From Ferruginibacter sp. (lineage in GTDB: Bacteria; Bacteroidota; Bacteroidia; Chitinophagales; Chitinophagaceae): a stretch of DNA of 64,000 nucleotides. The stretch lies in assembly GCA_028288705.1 (NCBI GenBank), contig JAQBNH010000014.1:240334-304333 (forward strand). The letters run 5' to 3'. The notes under the pieces are model-generated. The model searched no databases, was not told the DNA's origin, and was given only the letters and a program-made list of their open reading frames with translations. This document shows, one piece after another, positions 25,623-33,739 of the stretch; positions within the stretch are counted from its first letter, which is position 1, and each line of letters opens with the position of its first letter. A program made the position numbers and the translations under genes.

Positions 25623-26912
25623 TTATTTAAGGACTTTTAATTTTACCGTTTCGATCCTGGTATCGCTGACGCTTAAAATATCAAATTCATAATTGGCAAA
25701 AATGATCCGTTGTTTTTGCTGCGGAATTCCACCATTGTGTTGAATGATATAGCCTGATAGCGTTTCAGATTCATCGTCTTCCGGAAAGTGCAGATCATAT
25801 TTCTCTGTGATGTAATCTAATTCAAGGCGGCCGCTGAAAATAAATTCATTCTCGGAAAGTTGCTTATCAACAAATTCATCTACATCATCATATTCGTCTT
25901 TGATCTCTCCAAAGATCTCTTCCAGCAGATCTTCCATCGTAACGATACCCGCTGTGCCGCCAAATTCATCGATAACCCAGGCAATTGTTTTTCTTTCTTT
26001 GCTGAATTTATTCATCAGGTCTGTCGCGCTCATGCTTTCAGGAACGGTTGGAATTGGCAATAAGATATCTGCCACAGACGCAGGGTTTTTAAAAAGGTCC
26101 AGCTGGTGAATATAACCACTGATCGAATCAATATTTTCTTCATATACCACCAGTTTGCTTAACCTTGTTTCGATAAATATCTGCTTGGCTTCTTCAATGC
26201 TGATGCCCTTCTCAATGCTGACAATTTCTTTACGCGGTACGAGGCATTCGCGAAGGCGCGTTTCGCTCAGTGACAGCGCATTCTCAAATAATTCTTTATT
26301 CAGCTCCGAATTTTCTTCTTCATTATGCCCTTTATTTTGCTGAACGAAATGCTCCAGGTCCATTTTGCTGAACACTTCTTTTTTATCGTTGATCTTTACA
26401 TTAAAAATATATTTCAGGATCCATTCTGCAATGTTTACAAACACCGAAGCAACAGAAGCGAACAACCAGTAGAAAAACTGCACCAGGTAACTCACGAGGC
26501 CATTGCTTAAAATGCTGTTATTCCTCGCGCGAAAAAATGCCTTGCTTAAGAACTCAATAAATAAAATGATGGCAGTAGACAGGATGGTTTCTACAAACAA
26601 TTTGATATAGCTGATATTATTTTCGGAAAGCTCCGGAATTTTTGATTTGATCCAATGCCACACAGGGCTTAGAAATTCGCCGATCAGCAAGCCGTAAATC
26701 ACCATTACAATATTAAACGCCACGAGTACTGTGCCGATAAAACGGGTTGGATGCTCAGAAAAACTTCCCCAGGTTTTACCGCTGTGCGTGCCTTGTTTTT
26801 TATTGAGTTCGATGGAGAGTTTATTCGCGGAAATAAACGCGATCTCTATCCCTGAAAAAAATCCGATCAGGAGCAGCGAAACAAAAATGGCAATAAGTGC
26901 GGTGATGTCCAT
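25623..26912 (-). CDS. CNNM/CBS/CorC membrane protein (hemolysin family, GldE-like)
   Basis: A 429-residue protein with the order CNNM (DUF21) transmembrane domain (about 1-190, four hydrophobic stretches), two CBS domains (about 205-330; CLVPRKEIVSIEKG and VIDEFGGTAGIVTMEDLLEEIFGEI) and a C-terminal CorC_HlyC domain (about 345-428, FIFSGRLELDYITEKYDL...LSGYIIQHNGGIP). Relatives export Mg or Co ions. The flavobacterial gliding protein GldE has the same layout, and gldC lies just beyond the glycosyltransferase gene. Calling it GldE is plausible but not proven. Confidence 0.82.
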   Translation of the reverse strand: MDITALIAIFVSLLLIGFFSGIEIAFISANKLSIELNKKQGTHSGKTWGSFSEHPTRFIGTVLVAFNIVMVIYGLLIGEFLSPVWHWIKSKIPELSENNISYIKLFVETILSTAIILFIEFLSKAFFRARNNSILSNGLVSYLVQFFYWLFASVASVFVNIAEWILKYIFNVKINDKKEVFSKMDLEHFVQQNKGHNEEENSELNKELFENALSLSETRLRECLVPRKEIVSIEKGISIEEAKQIFIETRLSKLVVYEENIDSISGYIHQLDLFKNPASVADILLPIPTVPESMSATDLMNKFSKERKTIAWVIDEFGGTAGIVTMEDLLEEIFGEIKDEYDDVDEFVDKQLSENEFIFSGRLELDYITEKYDLHFPEDDESETLSGYIIQHNGGIPQQKQRIIFANYEFDILSVSDTRIETVKLKVLK

Positions 26913-26935
26913 GTATTAAAAATAAAGTAAATCTT

Positions 26936-27538
26936 TTAATCGGTCGCCTGGCCTTCAGCTTCAGGCCTCGCCAGGAAATCGTTCACGAGTTGCCGGGCAG
27001 AATTGCAGGCCTGGGTTAAGTCATCATTAACGATCACTTCGTCAAAATGTTCTTTAAACGAAATTTCGTAAGCGGCTTTATTAACGCGGGCTGCCAGTGA
27101 TTCATCGGTTTCTGTTCCACGGCCCAGCAGGCGATTCTTTAATTCATCTACAGACGGCGGCTCGATAAAAATACTCAATGTATTGATCGGGTACTGCTGC
27201 TGAACATGAATCGCACCTTTCACGTCGATATCCAGCACCGGAACCTGCCCGTTTGCCCAAATCCTTTCCAGTTCTGATTTTAAAGTGCCATAATATTTTC
27301 CTTCATACACCATTTCCCATTCTGCAAATTCCTTGTCTTTAATTTTCTGTTTGAATTCATCCGGAGACAGAAAATAATAATCTTTCCCGTTTACCTCAGA
27401 ACCCCTTGGTTGCCTGGTGGCGGCAGAAACGCTGAAAGCAAGTTGCGGAAAAGCGTTCATGAGATAATGTGTGATGGAAGTCTTACCTGCACCGGAGGGC
27501 GCCGTGATGATTAAGATCTTATGATAAGTTGATGCCAT
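26936..27538 (-). CDS. gmk: Guanylate kinase
   Basis: Phosphorylates GMP to GDP. From the ATG at 27538 the product is 200 residues. The P-loop is APSGAGKTSIT (near 12-22), the GMP site includes SVSAATRQPRGSEVNGKDYYFLS and the lid region has RLLGRGTETDESLAARVNKA. A TTG six bases upstream overlaps the -7 element and is unlikely to be the start. It follows murA by 52 bp on the same strand, yet has its own -7 element. Confidence 0.95.
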   Translation of the reverse strand: MASTYHKILIITAPSGAGKTSITHYLMNAFPQLAFSVSAATRQPRGSEVNGKDYYFLSPDEFKQKIKDKEFAEWEMVYEGKYYGTLKSELERIWANGQVPVLDIDVKGAIHVQQQYPINTLSIFIEPPSVDELKNRLLGRGTETDESLAARVNKAAYEISFKEHFDEVIVNDDLTQACNSARQLVNDFLARPEAEGQATD

Positions 27539-27541
27539 GTG

Positions 27542-27549
27542 CAAAGATA
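27542..27549 (-). promoter_or_regulatory. -7 element abutting the gmk start
   Basis: The minus strand reads TATCTTTG, then CAC, then ATG. Only three bases separate the element from the start codon. Confidence 0.45.
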
Positions 27550-27590
27550 AGGTGCATAGCAGGAACGGGAAATTTTACCCGCCTGCATAA

Positions 27591-28898
27591 TTAATTTTTC
27601 CGGATGATGTCTGCCCCCAGTTTCCTTAAACGGCCGTCAATGTCCTGGTAGCCGCGATCGATCTGTTCAATATTCTGGATCGTACTTTTTCCCTGCGCAC
27701 TTAAAGCAGCAATCAATAAAGCCACGCCAGCCCTGATATCGGGGCTGCTCATCGTGATACCGCGTAACTGTTTTTGCCGTTCCAAACCGATGACCACCGC
27801 ACGATGCGGATCGCAGAGAATGATTTGCGCACCCATTTCGATCAGCTTGTCAACAAAAAATAGCCGGCTCTCAAACATTTTCTGGTGGATCAGCACGCTG
27901 CCTCTTGCCTGGATCGCCGTAACTAAAACGATGCTAAGCAGGTCGGGTGTAAAACCCGGCCATGGATGATCGTACACACTGAGGACCCCGCCATCCAGAA
28001 ACTTTTGCACTTCGTAAAACTCCTGCGCAGGTACATGGATATCGTCATTATGAATCTGCATTTTAATACCGAGTTGCTGGAATTTTTCCGGGATCACTCC
28101 AAGTGAAGCGATGCCTGCATTTTTGATGATGATATCGCTTTGCGTCATGGCTGCCATGCCGATAAAACTACCGACCTCGATCATGTCAGGCAACATTTCG
28201 TGTGTAGTACCCTTCAGTTTTTCCACACCATCGATCACGAGCATATTGCTTCCTACGCCCTGGATCTTAGCACCCATGCGGATCAGCATTTTACATAGTT
28301 GCTGCAGGTAGGGCTCGCAGGCTGCGTTGTAGATTGTTGTTGTACCTTCTGCCATTACCGCTGCCATCAGGATATTGGCGGTGCCTGTCACGCTGGGTTC
28401 ATCCAGCAACATGTAGCAACCCTTCATTCCGGTCGTTTCCAGTTTGAAGAAACCGGTGTCAGCATCATAATTAAAATCCACACCCAGTTTCTGGAAACCG
28501 ATAATATGGGTATCCAATCGCCGGCGACCGATCTTATCGCCACCCGGTTTTGGTAAATAAGCTTTTTTAAACCGAGCAAGCAACGGGCCTGCCAGCATAA
28601 CGGAGCCCCGTAGCCGCGCGCTTTTTTTATGGTAGTCTTCGCTGTGTAAATATTCAACGTTTACATCATCTGCCTGGAACCGGCAACTGTTGCGGTCGAT
28701 GCGGCTGATCTTCACATTCATTTCGCCTAAAAGTTCGATCAGGAAATTTACGTCAATGATATCGGGAATATTGTTGATCAATACTTCATCTGCCGTAAGC
28801 AACACCGCGCTGATAATTTGCAGCGCTTCATTCTTCGCGCCCTGCGGGATGATCTCTCCGGAAAGTTTATGGCCGCCCTGCACTTCAAAAATACTCAT
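27591..28898 (-). CDS. murA: UDP-N-acetylglucosamine 1-carboxyvinyltransferase, Asp-type active site
   Basis: First committed step of peptidoglycan synthesis: transfers enolpyruvate from PEP to UDP-GlcNAc. The 435-residue product has the conserved start GGHKLSGEIIPQGAKNEAL, RLRGSVMLAGPLLARF and EVGSFIGMAAMTQSD. In the flexible loop the position of the catalytic Cys (Cys115 in E. coli) is Asp121: PGGDKIGRRRLD. Asp at this place is known from mycobacterial and chlamydial MurA and gives intrinsic fosfomycin insensitivity. It lies after the DUF4290 gene, a common Bacteroidota pairing. Confidence 0.95.
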   Translation of the reverse strand: MSIFEVQGGHKLSGEIIPQGAKNEALQIISAVLLTADEVLINNIPDIIDVNFLIELLGEMNVKISRIDRNSCRFQADDVNVEYLHSEDYHKKSARLRGSVMLAGPLLARFKKAYLPKPGGDKIGRRRLDTHIIGFQKLGVDFNYDADTGFFKLETTGMKGCYMLLDEPSVTGTANILMAAVMAEGTTTIYNAACEPYLQQLCKMLIRMGAKIQGVGSNMLVIDGVEKLKGTTHEMLPDMIEVGSFIGMAAMTQSDIIIKNAGIASLGVIPEKFQQLGIKMQIHNDDIHVPAQEFYEVQKFLDGGVLSVYDHPWPGFTPDLLSIVLVTAIQARGSVLIHQKMFESRLFFVDKLIEMGAQIILCDPHRAVVIGLERQKQLRGITMSSPDIRAGVALLIAALSAQGKSTIQNIEQIDRGYQDIDGRLRKLGADIIRKN

Positions 28899-28930
28899 GG
28901 TAATGGATTGGAATGTTAAAACTCTTCCGG

Positions 28931-28938
28931 CAAACCTA
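28931..28938 (-). promoter_or_regulatory. -7 element for murA
   Basis: The minus strand reads TAGGTTTG, exact TAnnTTTG, 32 bp before the murA ATG and directly after the DUF4290 terminator. Confidence 0.45.
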
Positions 28939-28941
28939 AAT

Positions 28942-28971
28942 AAAAAACCCTGCGGTTATTGGCCGGCAGGG
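28942..28971 (-). terminator. Terminator after the DUF4290 gene
   Basis: On the minus strand CCCTGC pairs with GCAGGG around a 12-base loop and is followed by TTTTTT. It separates the DUF4290 gene from murA. Confidence 0.75.
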
Positions 28972-28996
28972 AAGTATTTTATCGCAGCATGCGGGA

Positions 28997-29764
28997 TTAA
29001 TATCTTTTTTTAAAACTCCTGTTATTATTATTGTTGTTGTTATTGCTATTGTTGTTCCGCCCGTCTCTTGAACCTCCACCGCCATTTCCATTTGCATTGT
29101 TCCGGTTGTTGTTATTCCTGTTATCTCTTCCTGCACCACCACCGTTGTTATTGCGGCCACTGAAGTTTTTCCTGAATTGACTGCGGCCATTGCTTGGATA
29201 TTCGTCCCGCTCAGGACGGTTATCTGTGCGATGTTTAACGAATGGACGATTGTTGAATTCGAGTTCACCTTTCGTCATGATGCTCAGTTCCTGCTGGATC
29301 GCATCATCATGAACCAGTTCCTTATGCCAGTTGCTATACGTGAGTTTCATGTAATAAGCGATGGCGTTCGCGAACCCTTGTTTCTTTTCAGGGTTTTCCT
29401 CTTTTAACGCTTTCTGAATCACCACTTCAATATTCTTACCGAGGTGATTGTATTTTGGATGTGATTTTGGATAAGCCAGTCTTTCCGGTCTTGCCTTTAA
29501 AGTTTCGCGTGTCGGGATCGGGTACGGACTTTCAACATCAAGGCTAAAATCGCTGATGAGGAAAAGATGGTCCCATAGTTTATGTCGGAAATCTTCTACG
29601 TTTTTCAGGTGAGGATTCAAAAAGCCCATCAGTTCAATCACCGCGTAAGCATTCCGCTGGCGTTCTTCTTTATCCTGAATTGTCAACAAGTGCTCCACCA
29701 TTTTCTGAATATGACGGCCATATTCTTTCATGATCAGATGGTTTCTTGTTGTATTGTATTCCAT
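28997..29764 (-). CDS. DUF4290 protein with long Asn/Gly/Arg-rich tail
   Basis: A conserved Bacteroidota protein of unknown function, 255 residues from the ATG at 29764. The folded part (about 1-150, MEYNTTRNHLIMKEYGRHIQ... LKNVEDFRHKLWDHLFLIS... YPIPTRETL) is predicted helical. The last 70 residues are low complexity, Asn, Gly and Arg dominated with runs of eight or more Asn, ending RSFKKRY. Such tails are disordered and often bind RNA. A longer start at 29818 is possible, but the promoter found at 29788-29795 rules it out if used. Adjacent to murA. Confidence 0.82.
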   Translation of the reverse strand: MEYNTTRNHLIMKEYGRHIQKMVEHLLTIQDKEERQRNAYAVIELMGFLNPHLKNVEDFRHKLWDHLFLISDFSLDVESPYPIPTRETLKARPERLAYPKSHPKYNHLGKNIEVVIQKALKEENPEKKQGFANAIAYYMKLTYSNWHKELVHDDAIQQELSIMTKGELEFNNRPFVKHRTDNRPERDEYPSNGRSQFRKNFSGRNNNGGGAGRDNRNNNNRNNANGNGGGGSRDGRNNNSNNNNNNNNRSFKKRY

Positions 29765-29787
29765 GTTCTCGGTATTCATCATATAGG

Positions 29788-29818
29788 CAAATGTATGTTG
29801 TAAATGTGTATGAAACAA
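29788..29818 (-). promoter_or_regulatory. Promoter for the DUF4290 gene (TTG-N20-TACATTTG)
   Basis: The minus strand has TACATTTG at 29795-29788 and TTG at 29818-29816 with 20 bases between. This is the best -33/-7 pair in the window together with the mreB one. It supports translation from 29764. Confidence 0.55.
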
Positions 29819-29832
29819 GCGGGGCGGGCTTT

Positions 29833-30258
29833 TTAGCTTTTTACAGGCTTTTGGGCGAGCAGGTACTTTTTTGCCCAGAAATAGGCGATTATCGCTCCAA
29901 TACTATCTGCTACCCAGTCCAAAACGTCGCAGCTGCGGCCGGGAATCCAATATTTCTGGATCAGTTCTGTACAAAGGCCCCAGATAATCGTGCAAAGGGT
30001 GATCTTGATGAAAAATTGCTTCTTTTTAGCAAGTGGCAGAAGCGATTTGCCAATCGGGCGCATAAACAAATAAGCGAGCAGCCCGAAAACACCCATATGG
30101 ATGAGTTTGTCTGAATTCAATTCGTCAAACCAGCTCCCAACTTTCGGAAAGTCGTACCCCGGCGTGCCGATCAATACCAGAATAACAAAAAACCAGGCAA
30201 TGCCTGGTATAAATTGCCGGCCCCGCAATTGTTTATCGGGGCCAATATTTTCAGTCAT
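29833..30258 (-). CDS. VanZ-like family membrane protein
   Basis: A 141-residue protein with four hydrophobic segments and the VanZ-like pattern: GIAWFFVILVLIGTPG, LNSDKLIHMGVFGLLAYLFMRPIG, IIWGLCTELIQKYWIPGRSCDVLDWVADSIGAIIAYF. The conserved KLIH-G, E and RSCD residues are present. VanZ itself gives low teicoplanin resistance; most family members have no known role. It lies 15 bp after gcvH and is probably co-transcribed. Confidence 0.85.
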   Translation of the reverse strand: MTENIGPDKQLRGRQFIPGIAWFFVILVLIGTPGYDFPKVGSWFDELNSDKLIHMGVFGLLAYLFMRPIGKSLLPLAKKKQFFIKITLCTIIWGLCTELIQKYWIPGRSCDVLDWVADSIGAIIAYFWAKKYLLAQKPVKS

Positions 30259-30273
30259 GAAGAAAATTTATAA

Positions 30274-30651
30274 TTAGCTCACCAGCGCGGTATAAGCCTC
30301 TGCGTTCATCAGTTTCTCGATATCAGCCGGAGCATCTACCGTCATTTTGATCATCCAGCCTTCGCCGTAAGGATCGCTGTTCACCAATTCAGGATTTGCT
30401 TCCAGGGCAGGATTTACTTCGGTGATTGTTCCTGCGGCCGGTAAAAAAAGATCGCTCACAGTCTTAACAGCTTCTACTGTTCCAAAAACTTCTTCCGCAG
30501 CCAGCGCTTTTCCTTTGCTGCTGATATCTACATAAACGATATCACCTAATTCATGTTGCGCAAATTCTGTAATGCCGATGGTCGCTACATTTCCGTCCAG
30601 GGAAACCCATTCGTGGTCTTTGGTATATTTTAAATTGGCCGGGGTATTCAT
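30274..30651 (-). CDS. gcvH: Glycine cleavage system H protein
   Basis: Lipoyl carrier of the glycine cleavage complex, shuttling the aminomethyl group between P, T and L proteins. From the ATG at 30651 it is 125 residues; an upstream ATG at 30696 would add a hydrophobic stretch not seen in the family. The lipoylation site is Lys63 in GTVEAVKTVSDL. The start LKYTKDHEWVSLDGNVATIGITEFAQ is typical. The P, T and L genes are not in the window. Confidence 0.95.
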   Translation of the reverse strand: MNTPANLKYTKDHEWVSLDGNVATIGITEFAQHELGDIVYVDISSKGKALAAEEVFGTVEAVKTVSDLFLPAAGTITEVNPALEANPELVNSDPYGEGWMIKMTVDAPADIEKLMNAEAYTALVS

Positions 30652-30700
30652 GTCCTTAATTTTTAAAATGATGCTGCAATTTATGGGAATTTTCAACCAA

Positions 30701-31474
30701 TTAGTTTTTGCCTGTTGATTTTCCTGCAGATTTTGTCAGCAGTTCAATCTTCATCCGGATGTCACCGAATGGCCTGTTGTTGCCATCGCGTGGAGCGGTT
30801 GAAATTTTATTGATCACTTCCATACCACTTTCTATTTCTCCAAAAACCGTATACTCCTGGTCAAGGAACGGGGTGCCACCTTGCGTTTTGTAAACATTTC
30901 TTTGTTCCGCAGTGTATTTGATGCCTTTGCGTGCTTCCATCATATCCAATTCTGCATCGCTGATCTTTTTGCCCTCCACAATATAGAACTGGCAGGCACT
31001 GCTGGCTTTTTCAGGATTACCATCCCGGGCAGCTGCGAGCACACCTTTTTTATGATACAGCGTTTTTCTGAATTCAGCCGGAATGCGACCCATATCATCG
31101 CCGCCGTTGCCCAGCATACTTCCCGCAGAAGCCGTCTTGCTTTGCGGATCTCCGCCCTGGATCATAAATTCCGGGATAACACGGTGAAACATCAGGCTGT
31201 CATAAAAGCCAGCCTTAACCAGCTTCACAAAATTATCACGATGCAAAGGCGTGGAGTCATAAAGTTTCAGGATCATCACACCGGAGTCTGTCGTAATTTT
31301 TATACGGATCGGCTGCTGAGCGTTGATCGCAACTTTTTTTACCGGCAGTTTCTTTTTTACCACAGTCGTGGATTTGCGTACAGGGGCTTTCTTTTTCACC
31401 TGGGCGCTGATGGAACCGGTAGCTAAAAAAGCGAACAGCATAACAAGGAGGGAAGCGATTGTTCTTTGTGACAT
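30701..31474 (-). CDS. Exported cyclophilin-type peptidyl-prolyl isomerase
   Basis: Cis-trans isomerase for prolyl bonds, periplasmic. The 257-residue protein has a signal peptide (IASLLVMLFAFLATGSISAQ), a basic linker with repeated KKK/KK, and a cyclophilin domain (about 55-250): HRDNFVKLVKAGFYDSLMFHRVIPEFMIQGGDP, AASACQFYIV-like ASSACQFYIVEGKK and QEYTVFGEIESGMEVINKI. The insert after GGDP (SKTASAGSMLGNGGDDMGRIPAEF) is characteristic of Bacteroidota cyclophilins. It lies 49 bp upstream of gcvH. Confidence 0.9.
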   Translation of the reverse strand: MSQRTIASLLVMLFAFLATGSISAQVKKKAPVRKSTTVVKKKLPVKKVAINAQQPIRIKITTDSGVMILKLYDSTPLHRDNFVKLVKAGFYDSLMFHRVIPEFMIQGGDPQSKTASAGSMLGNGGDDMGRIPAEFRKTLYHKKGVLAAARDGNPEKASSACQFYIVEGKKISDAELDMMEARKGIKYTAEQRNVYKTQGGTPFLDQEYTVFGEIESGMEVINKISTAPRDGNNRPFGDIRMKIELLTKSAGKSTGKN

Positions 31475-31501
31475 ATTAAAAATTAAATGTTGATGCGAAA
31501 A

Positions 31502-31849
31502 CTAAAAGTCCATTTTGCTAAAATACAACAGCACGTGATCTTTCAAAAAGTTTTCCTGTTCGATCATGTGCAATTCGGGTAAGGCCATCAGCTGGGTAAA
31601 ATGCGGCCAACCTTCGTCATCGTGCCCTGAGAAAAGGTAATAACCACTTGCTGAAAGTATCGTACAGATAGCGATATGCATCAGGTCCTGCTTCTGCTCT
31701 TTACTAAACTCCTGCGGCCCCTGGCCAAGTTCCTGCACGCCAATCAGCAGCAATACCCCGTTCATATCCGGCTTGATTCCGAAACGTTCTTTTAATTTGA
31801 TCCGCAGTTTTAACCAGCGCACCTGCAGATCTTCCTGGGCATGTTGCAT
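31502..31849 (-). CDS. Conserved Bacteroidota protein of unknown function
   Basis: A 115-residue soluble protein with no signal peptide. Notable stretches are IKPDMNGVLLLIGVQELGQGPQEFSKEQKQDLMHIAICTILS and YYLFSGHDDEGWPHFTQLMALPEL. I recall similar ORFs in many Bacteroidota genomes but no function. The H-x-A-x-C and HDDEGWPH segments could bind a metal (speculative). The -7 element is four bases before the start. Confidence 0.75.
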   Translation of the reverse strand: MQHAQEDLQVRWLKLRIKLKERFGIKPDMNGVLLLIGVQELGQGPQEFSKEQKQDLMHIAICTILSASGYYLFSGHDDEGWPHFTQLMALPELHMIEQENFLKDHVLLYFSKMDF

Positions 31850-31853
31850 CCTG

Positions 31854-31861
31854 CAAAAGTA
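31854..31861 (-). promoter_or_regulatory. -7 element abutting the 115-residue gene start
   Basis: The minus strand reads TACTTTTG, then CAGG, then the ATG. Confidence 0.45.
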
Positions 31862-31880
31862 ATGAATATGGATTTCCGTT

Positions 31881-31888
31881 TATCTTTG
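31881..31888 (+). promoter_or_regulatory. -7 element upstream of serS
   Basis: TATCTTTG, exact TAnnTTTG, 27 bp before the serS ATG. It is divergent from the element 20 bp away. Confidence 0.5.
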
Positions 31889-31915
31889 CCGCTCAACAGT
31901 GTTTGTTAAGAATCT

Positions 31916-33190
31916 ATGTTACAGATCAATTATCTCCGCCAACATACAGCAATCGTGAAAGATGGCCTGGCAAAAAAGAACTTTCCTAACCTCGCATTAG
32001 TAGATGAACTATTATCTGCAGACGAAGCAATCCGTAAACAAAAAATTACGACAGAGACCCAACAGGCATCTTTAAACTCAGCTTCCAAAGAAATTGGGCT
32101 GCTGATGGCGAAAGGCGACAAAGATGCAGCTGAACAGAAAAGAGCCGAAGTAGCTGGATGGAAAGACGATCTTGCAGCAAACAAACTGGCACTTCAAAAA
32201 CTGGAAGAAGATTTTACCGCAATGCTCCTGCAGTTGCCGAATCTTCCCCACAGCAGCGTGCCGAATGGTAAAACGCCGGAAGACAATGAAGTGGTGCGCG
32301 AGGGCGGTACAATCCCCGAATTGATGCCTGCTGCAAAACCACACTGGGAGTTAATAAAGGATTACGACCTCATTGATTTTGAAACGGGCGCTAAAATCGC
32401 CGGCAGCGGTTTCCCCCTCTATAAAGGAAAAGGCGCTAAACTGCAACGCTCGCTGATCCAGTATTTCCTGGACTACAATACCGAAGCGGGATATACAGAA
32501 TACATGCCGCCGCTGATGGTGAATGAAACCACCGCTTATGGAACAGGCCAGTTGCCGGATAAGGAAGGCCAGATGTATCATATTACGGCAGATGGATTTT
32601 ACCTGATACCAACGGCAGAGGTGCCGGTGACGAATATCTATGCCAATGAAATCGTGAAGGATGATGCGCTGCCTGTGAAGATGACTGCTTATACGCCCTG
32701 CTTTCGTCGCGAAGCCGGAAGCTTCGGCAGCGATGTACGTGGCCTGAACCGGGTTCACCAGTTTGATAAAGTGGAGATTATCCAGTTGGTGCATCCTGCT
32801 AAAAGTTACGAGGTGCTGGAAGAAATGGTCAATCATATTGAACGCCTGCTCCAGTTTTTAGAATTACCCTACAGGATTCTGCGTTTATGCGGTGGCGATA
32901 TGAGTTTTACCTCAGCCTTAACCTATGATTTTGAAGTGTATAGTGCGGCCCAAAAAAAATGGCTGGAAGTGAGTTCTGTAAGCAATTTCGAAAATTACCA
33001 AACGAACCGGATGAAGATCCGTTATAAGGAGTCAGATGGTAAAACACAGCTTTTACACTCACTGAATGGTTCTTCACTCGCATTACCAAGGATCGTTGCA
33101 GCACTGTTGGAAAATAATCAACAGGAAGAATTTATCAGCCTCCCTAAAGTATTGCATAGCTACTTTGGAGCGACGATGCTGGAAGGATAG
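31916..33190 (+). CDS. serS: Seryl-tRNA synthetase
   Basis: Charges tRNA-Ser, and tRNA-Sec where present. The 424-residue class II synthetase has the N-terminal long coiled-coil arm for the variable loop of the tRNA (about 30-105), motif 1 (GFPLYKGKGAKLQRSLIQYFLD), motif 2 (FRREAGSFGSDVRGLNRVHQFDKVE) and motif 3 (NGSSLALPRIVAALLEN). Length and motifs are standard. Single gene with its own promoter. Confidence 0.97.
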   Translation: MLQINYLRQHTAIVKDGLAKKNFPNLALVDELLSADEAIRKQKITTETQQASLNSASKEIGLLMAKGDKDAAEQKRAEVAGWKDDLAANKLALQKLEEDFTAMLLQLPNLPHSSVPNGKTPEDNEVVREGGTIPELMPAAKPHWELIKDYDLIDFETGAKIAGSGFPLYKGKGAKLQRSLIQYFLDYNTEAGYTEYMPPLMVNETTAYGTGQLPDKEGQMYHITADGFYLIPTAEVPVTNIYANEIVKDDALPVKMTAYTPCFRREAGSFGSDVRGLNRVHQFDKVEIIQLVHPAKSYEVLEEMVNHIERLLQFLELPYRILRLCGGDMSFTSALTYDFEVYSAAQKKWLEVSSVSNFENYQTNRMKIRYKESDGKTQLLHSLNGSSLALPRIVAALLENNQQEEFISLPKVLHSYFGATMLEG

Positions 33191-33243
33191 AGAAGTTGTT
33201 TAAAAAAATAATATATTTAGGGTATAACTTTTAAACCTAAACG

Positions 33244-33588
33244 ATGAAATTAATTGGAATCCTCGCTGCAGCCGTTTTATTGATGATAAGCTGTGCACCT
33301 AAAACTGTTCCTGTGGCTACCGCGCCAACCCCGCCTGTCACGGTGGTTCCGGTACCTGATGTAGCAAAAATTGATGCTGCAACCGGGAAAGACACAAAAG
33401 AAATCGCGGCAGGAATGGAAACATATACGGCAAAATGCGGCCGCTGCCATGGACTAAAAAAAGTAGACGATTTTACCAAAGAGCAGTGGATCCCGATCAT
33501 GAACAGGATGGCTGTAAAAGCCAGGCTTGATTCTACGGAAAAAGCGAATGTGGTGGCCTACGTTCAGTCGCATGCAAAAGGTGCATAA
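33244..33588 (+). CDS. Small c-type cytochrome lipoprotein
   Basis: A 114-residue lipoprotein: signal peptide with lipobox LLMISC (acylated Cys17), a Thr/Pro/Val-rich linker (about 20-45), and a compact cytochrome c fold with the heme site CGRCH (65-69). Candidate axial Met86 or Met89 lies in MNRMAVKARL. Such proteins pass electrons in the periplasm. It sits just upstream of the DUF1800/DUF1501 genes but has its own terminator. Oxidase or dehydrogenase partner unknown. Confidence 0.85.
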   Translation: MKLIGILAAAVLLMISCAPKTVPVATAPTPPVTVVPVPDVAKIDAATGKDTKEIAAGMETYTAKCGRCHGLKKVDDFTKEQWIPIMNRMAVKARLDSTEKANVVAYVQSHAKGA

Positions 33589-33615
33589 CAGCACTAACAA
33601 AAAACTTTATACAAA

Positions 33616-33641
33616 GGCTATCTCGGGATAGTCTTTTTTTA
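33616..33641 (+). terminator. Terminator after the cytochrome gene
   Basis: GGCTATC pairs with GATAGTC (one G-U), loop of 4, followed by TTTTTTT. Confidence 0.8.
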
Positions 33642-33739
33642 TATCCCACTGTTTAGGAAACTGATAGAAAATTTTAACAAGGATTAAACCTTTAATTAAA
33701 ATTAGCGTCAATAGCTTGCTTCATTTCTAATATTATTTT

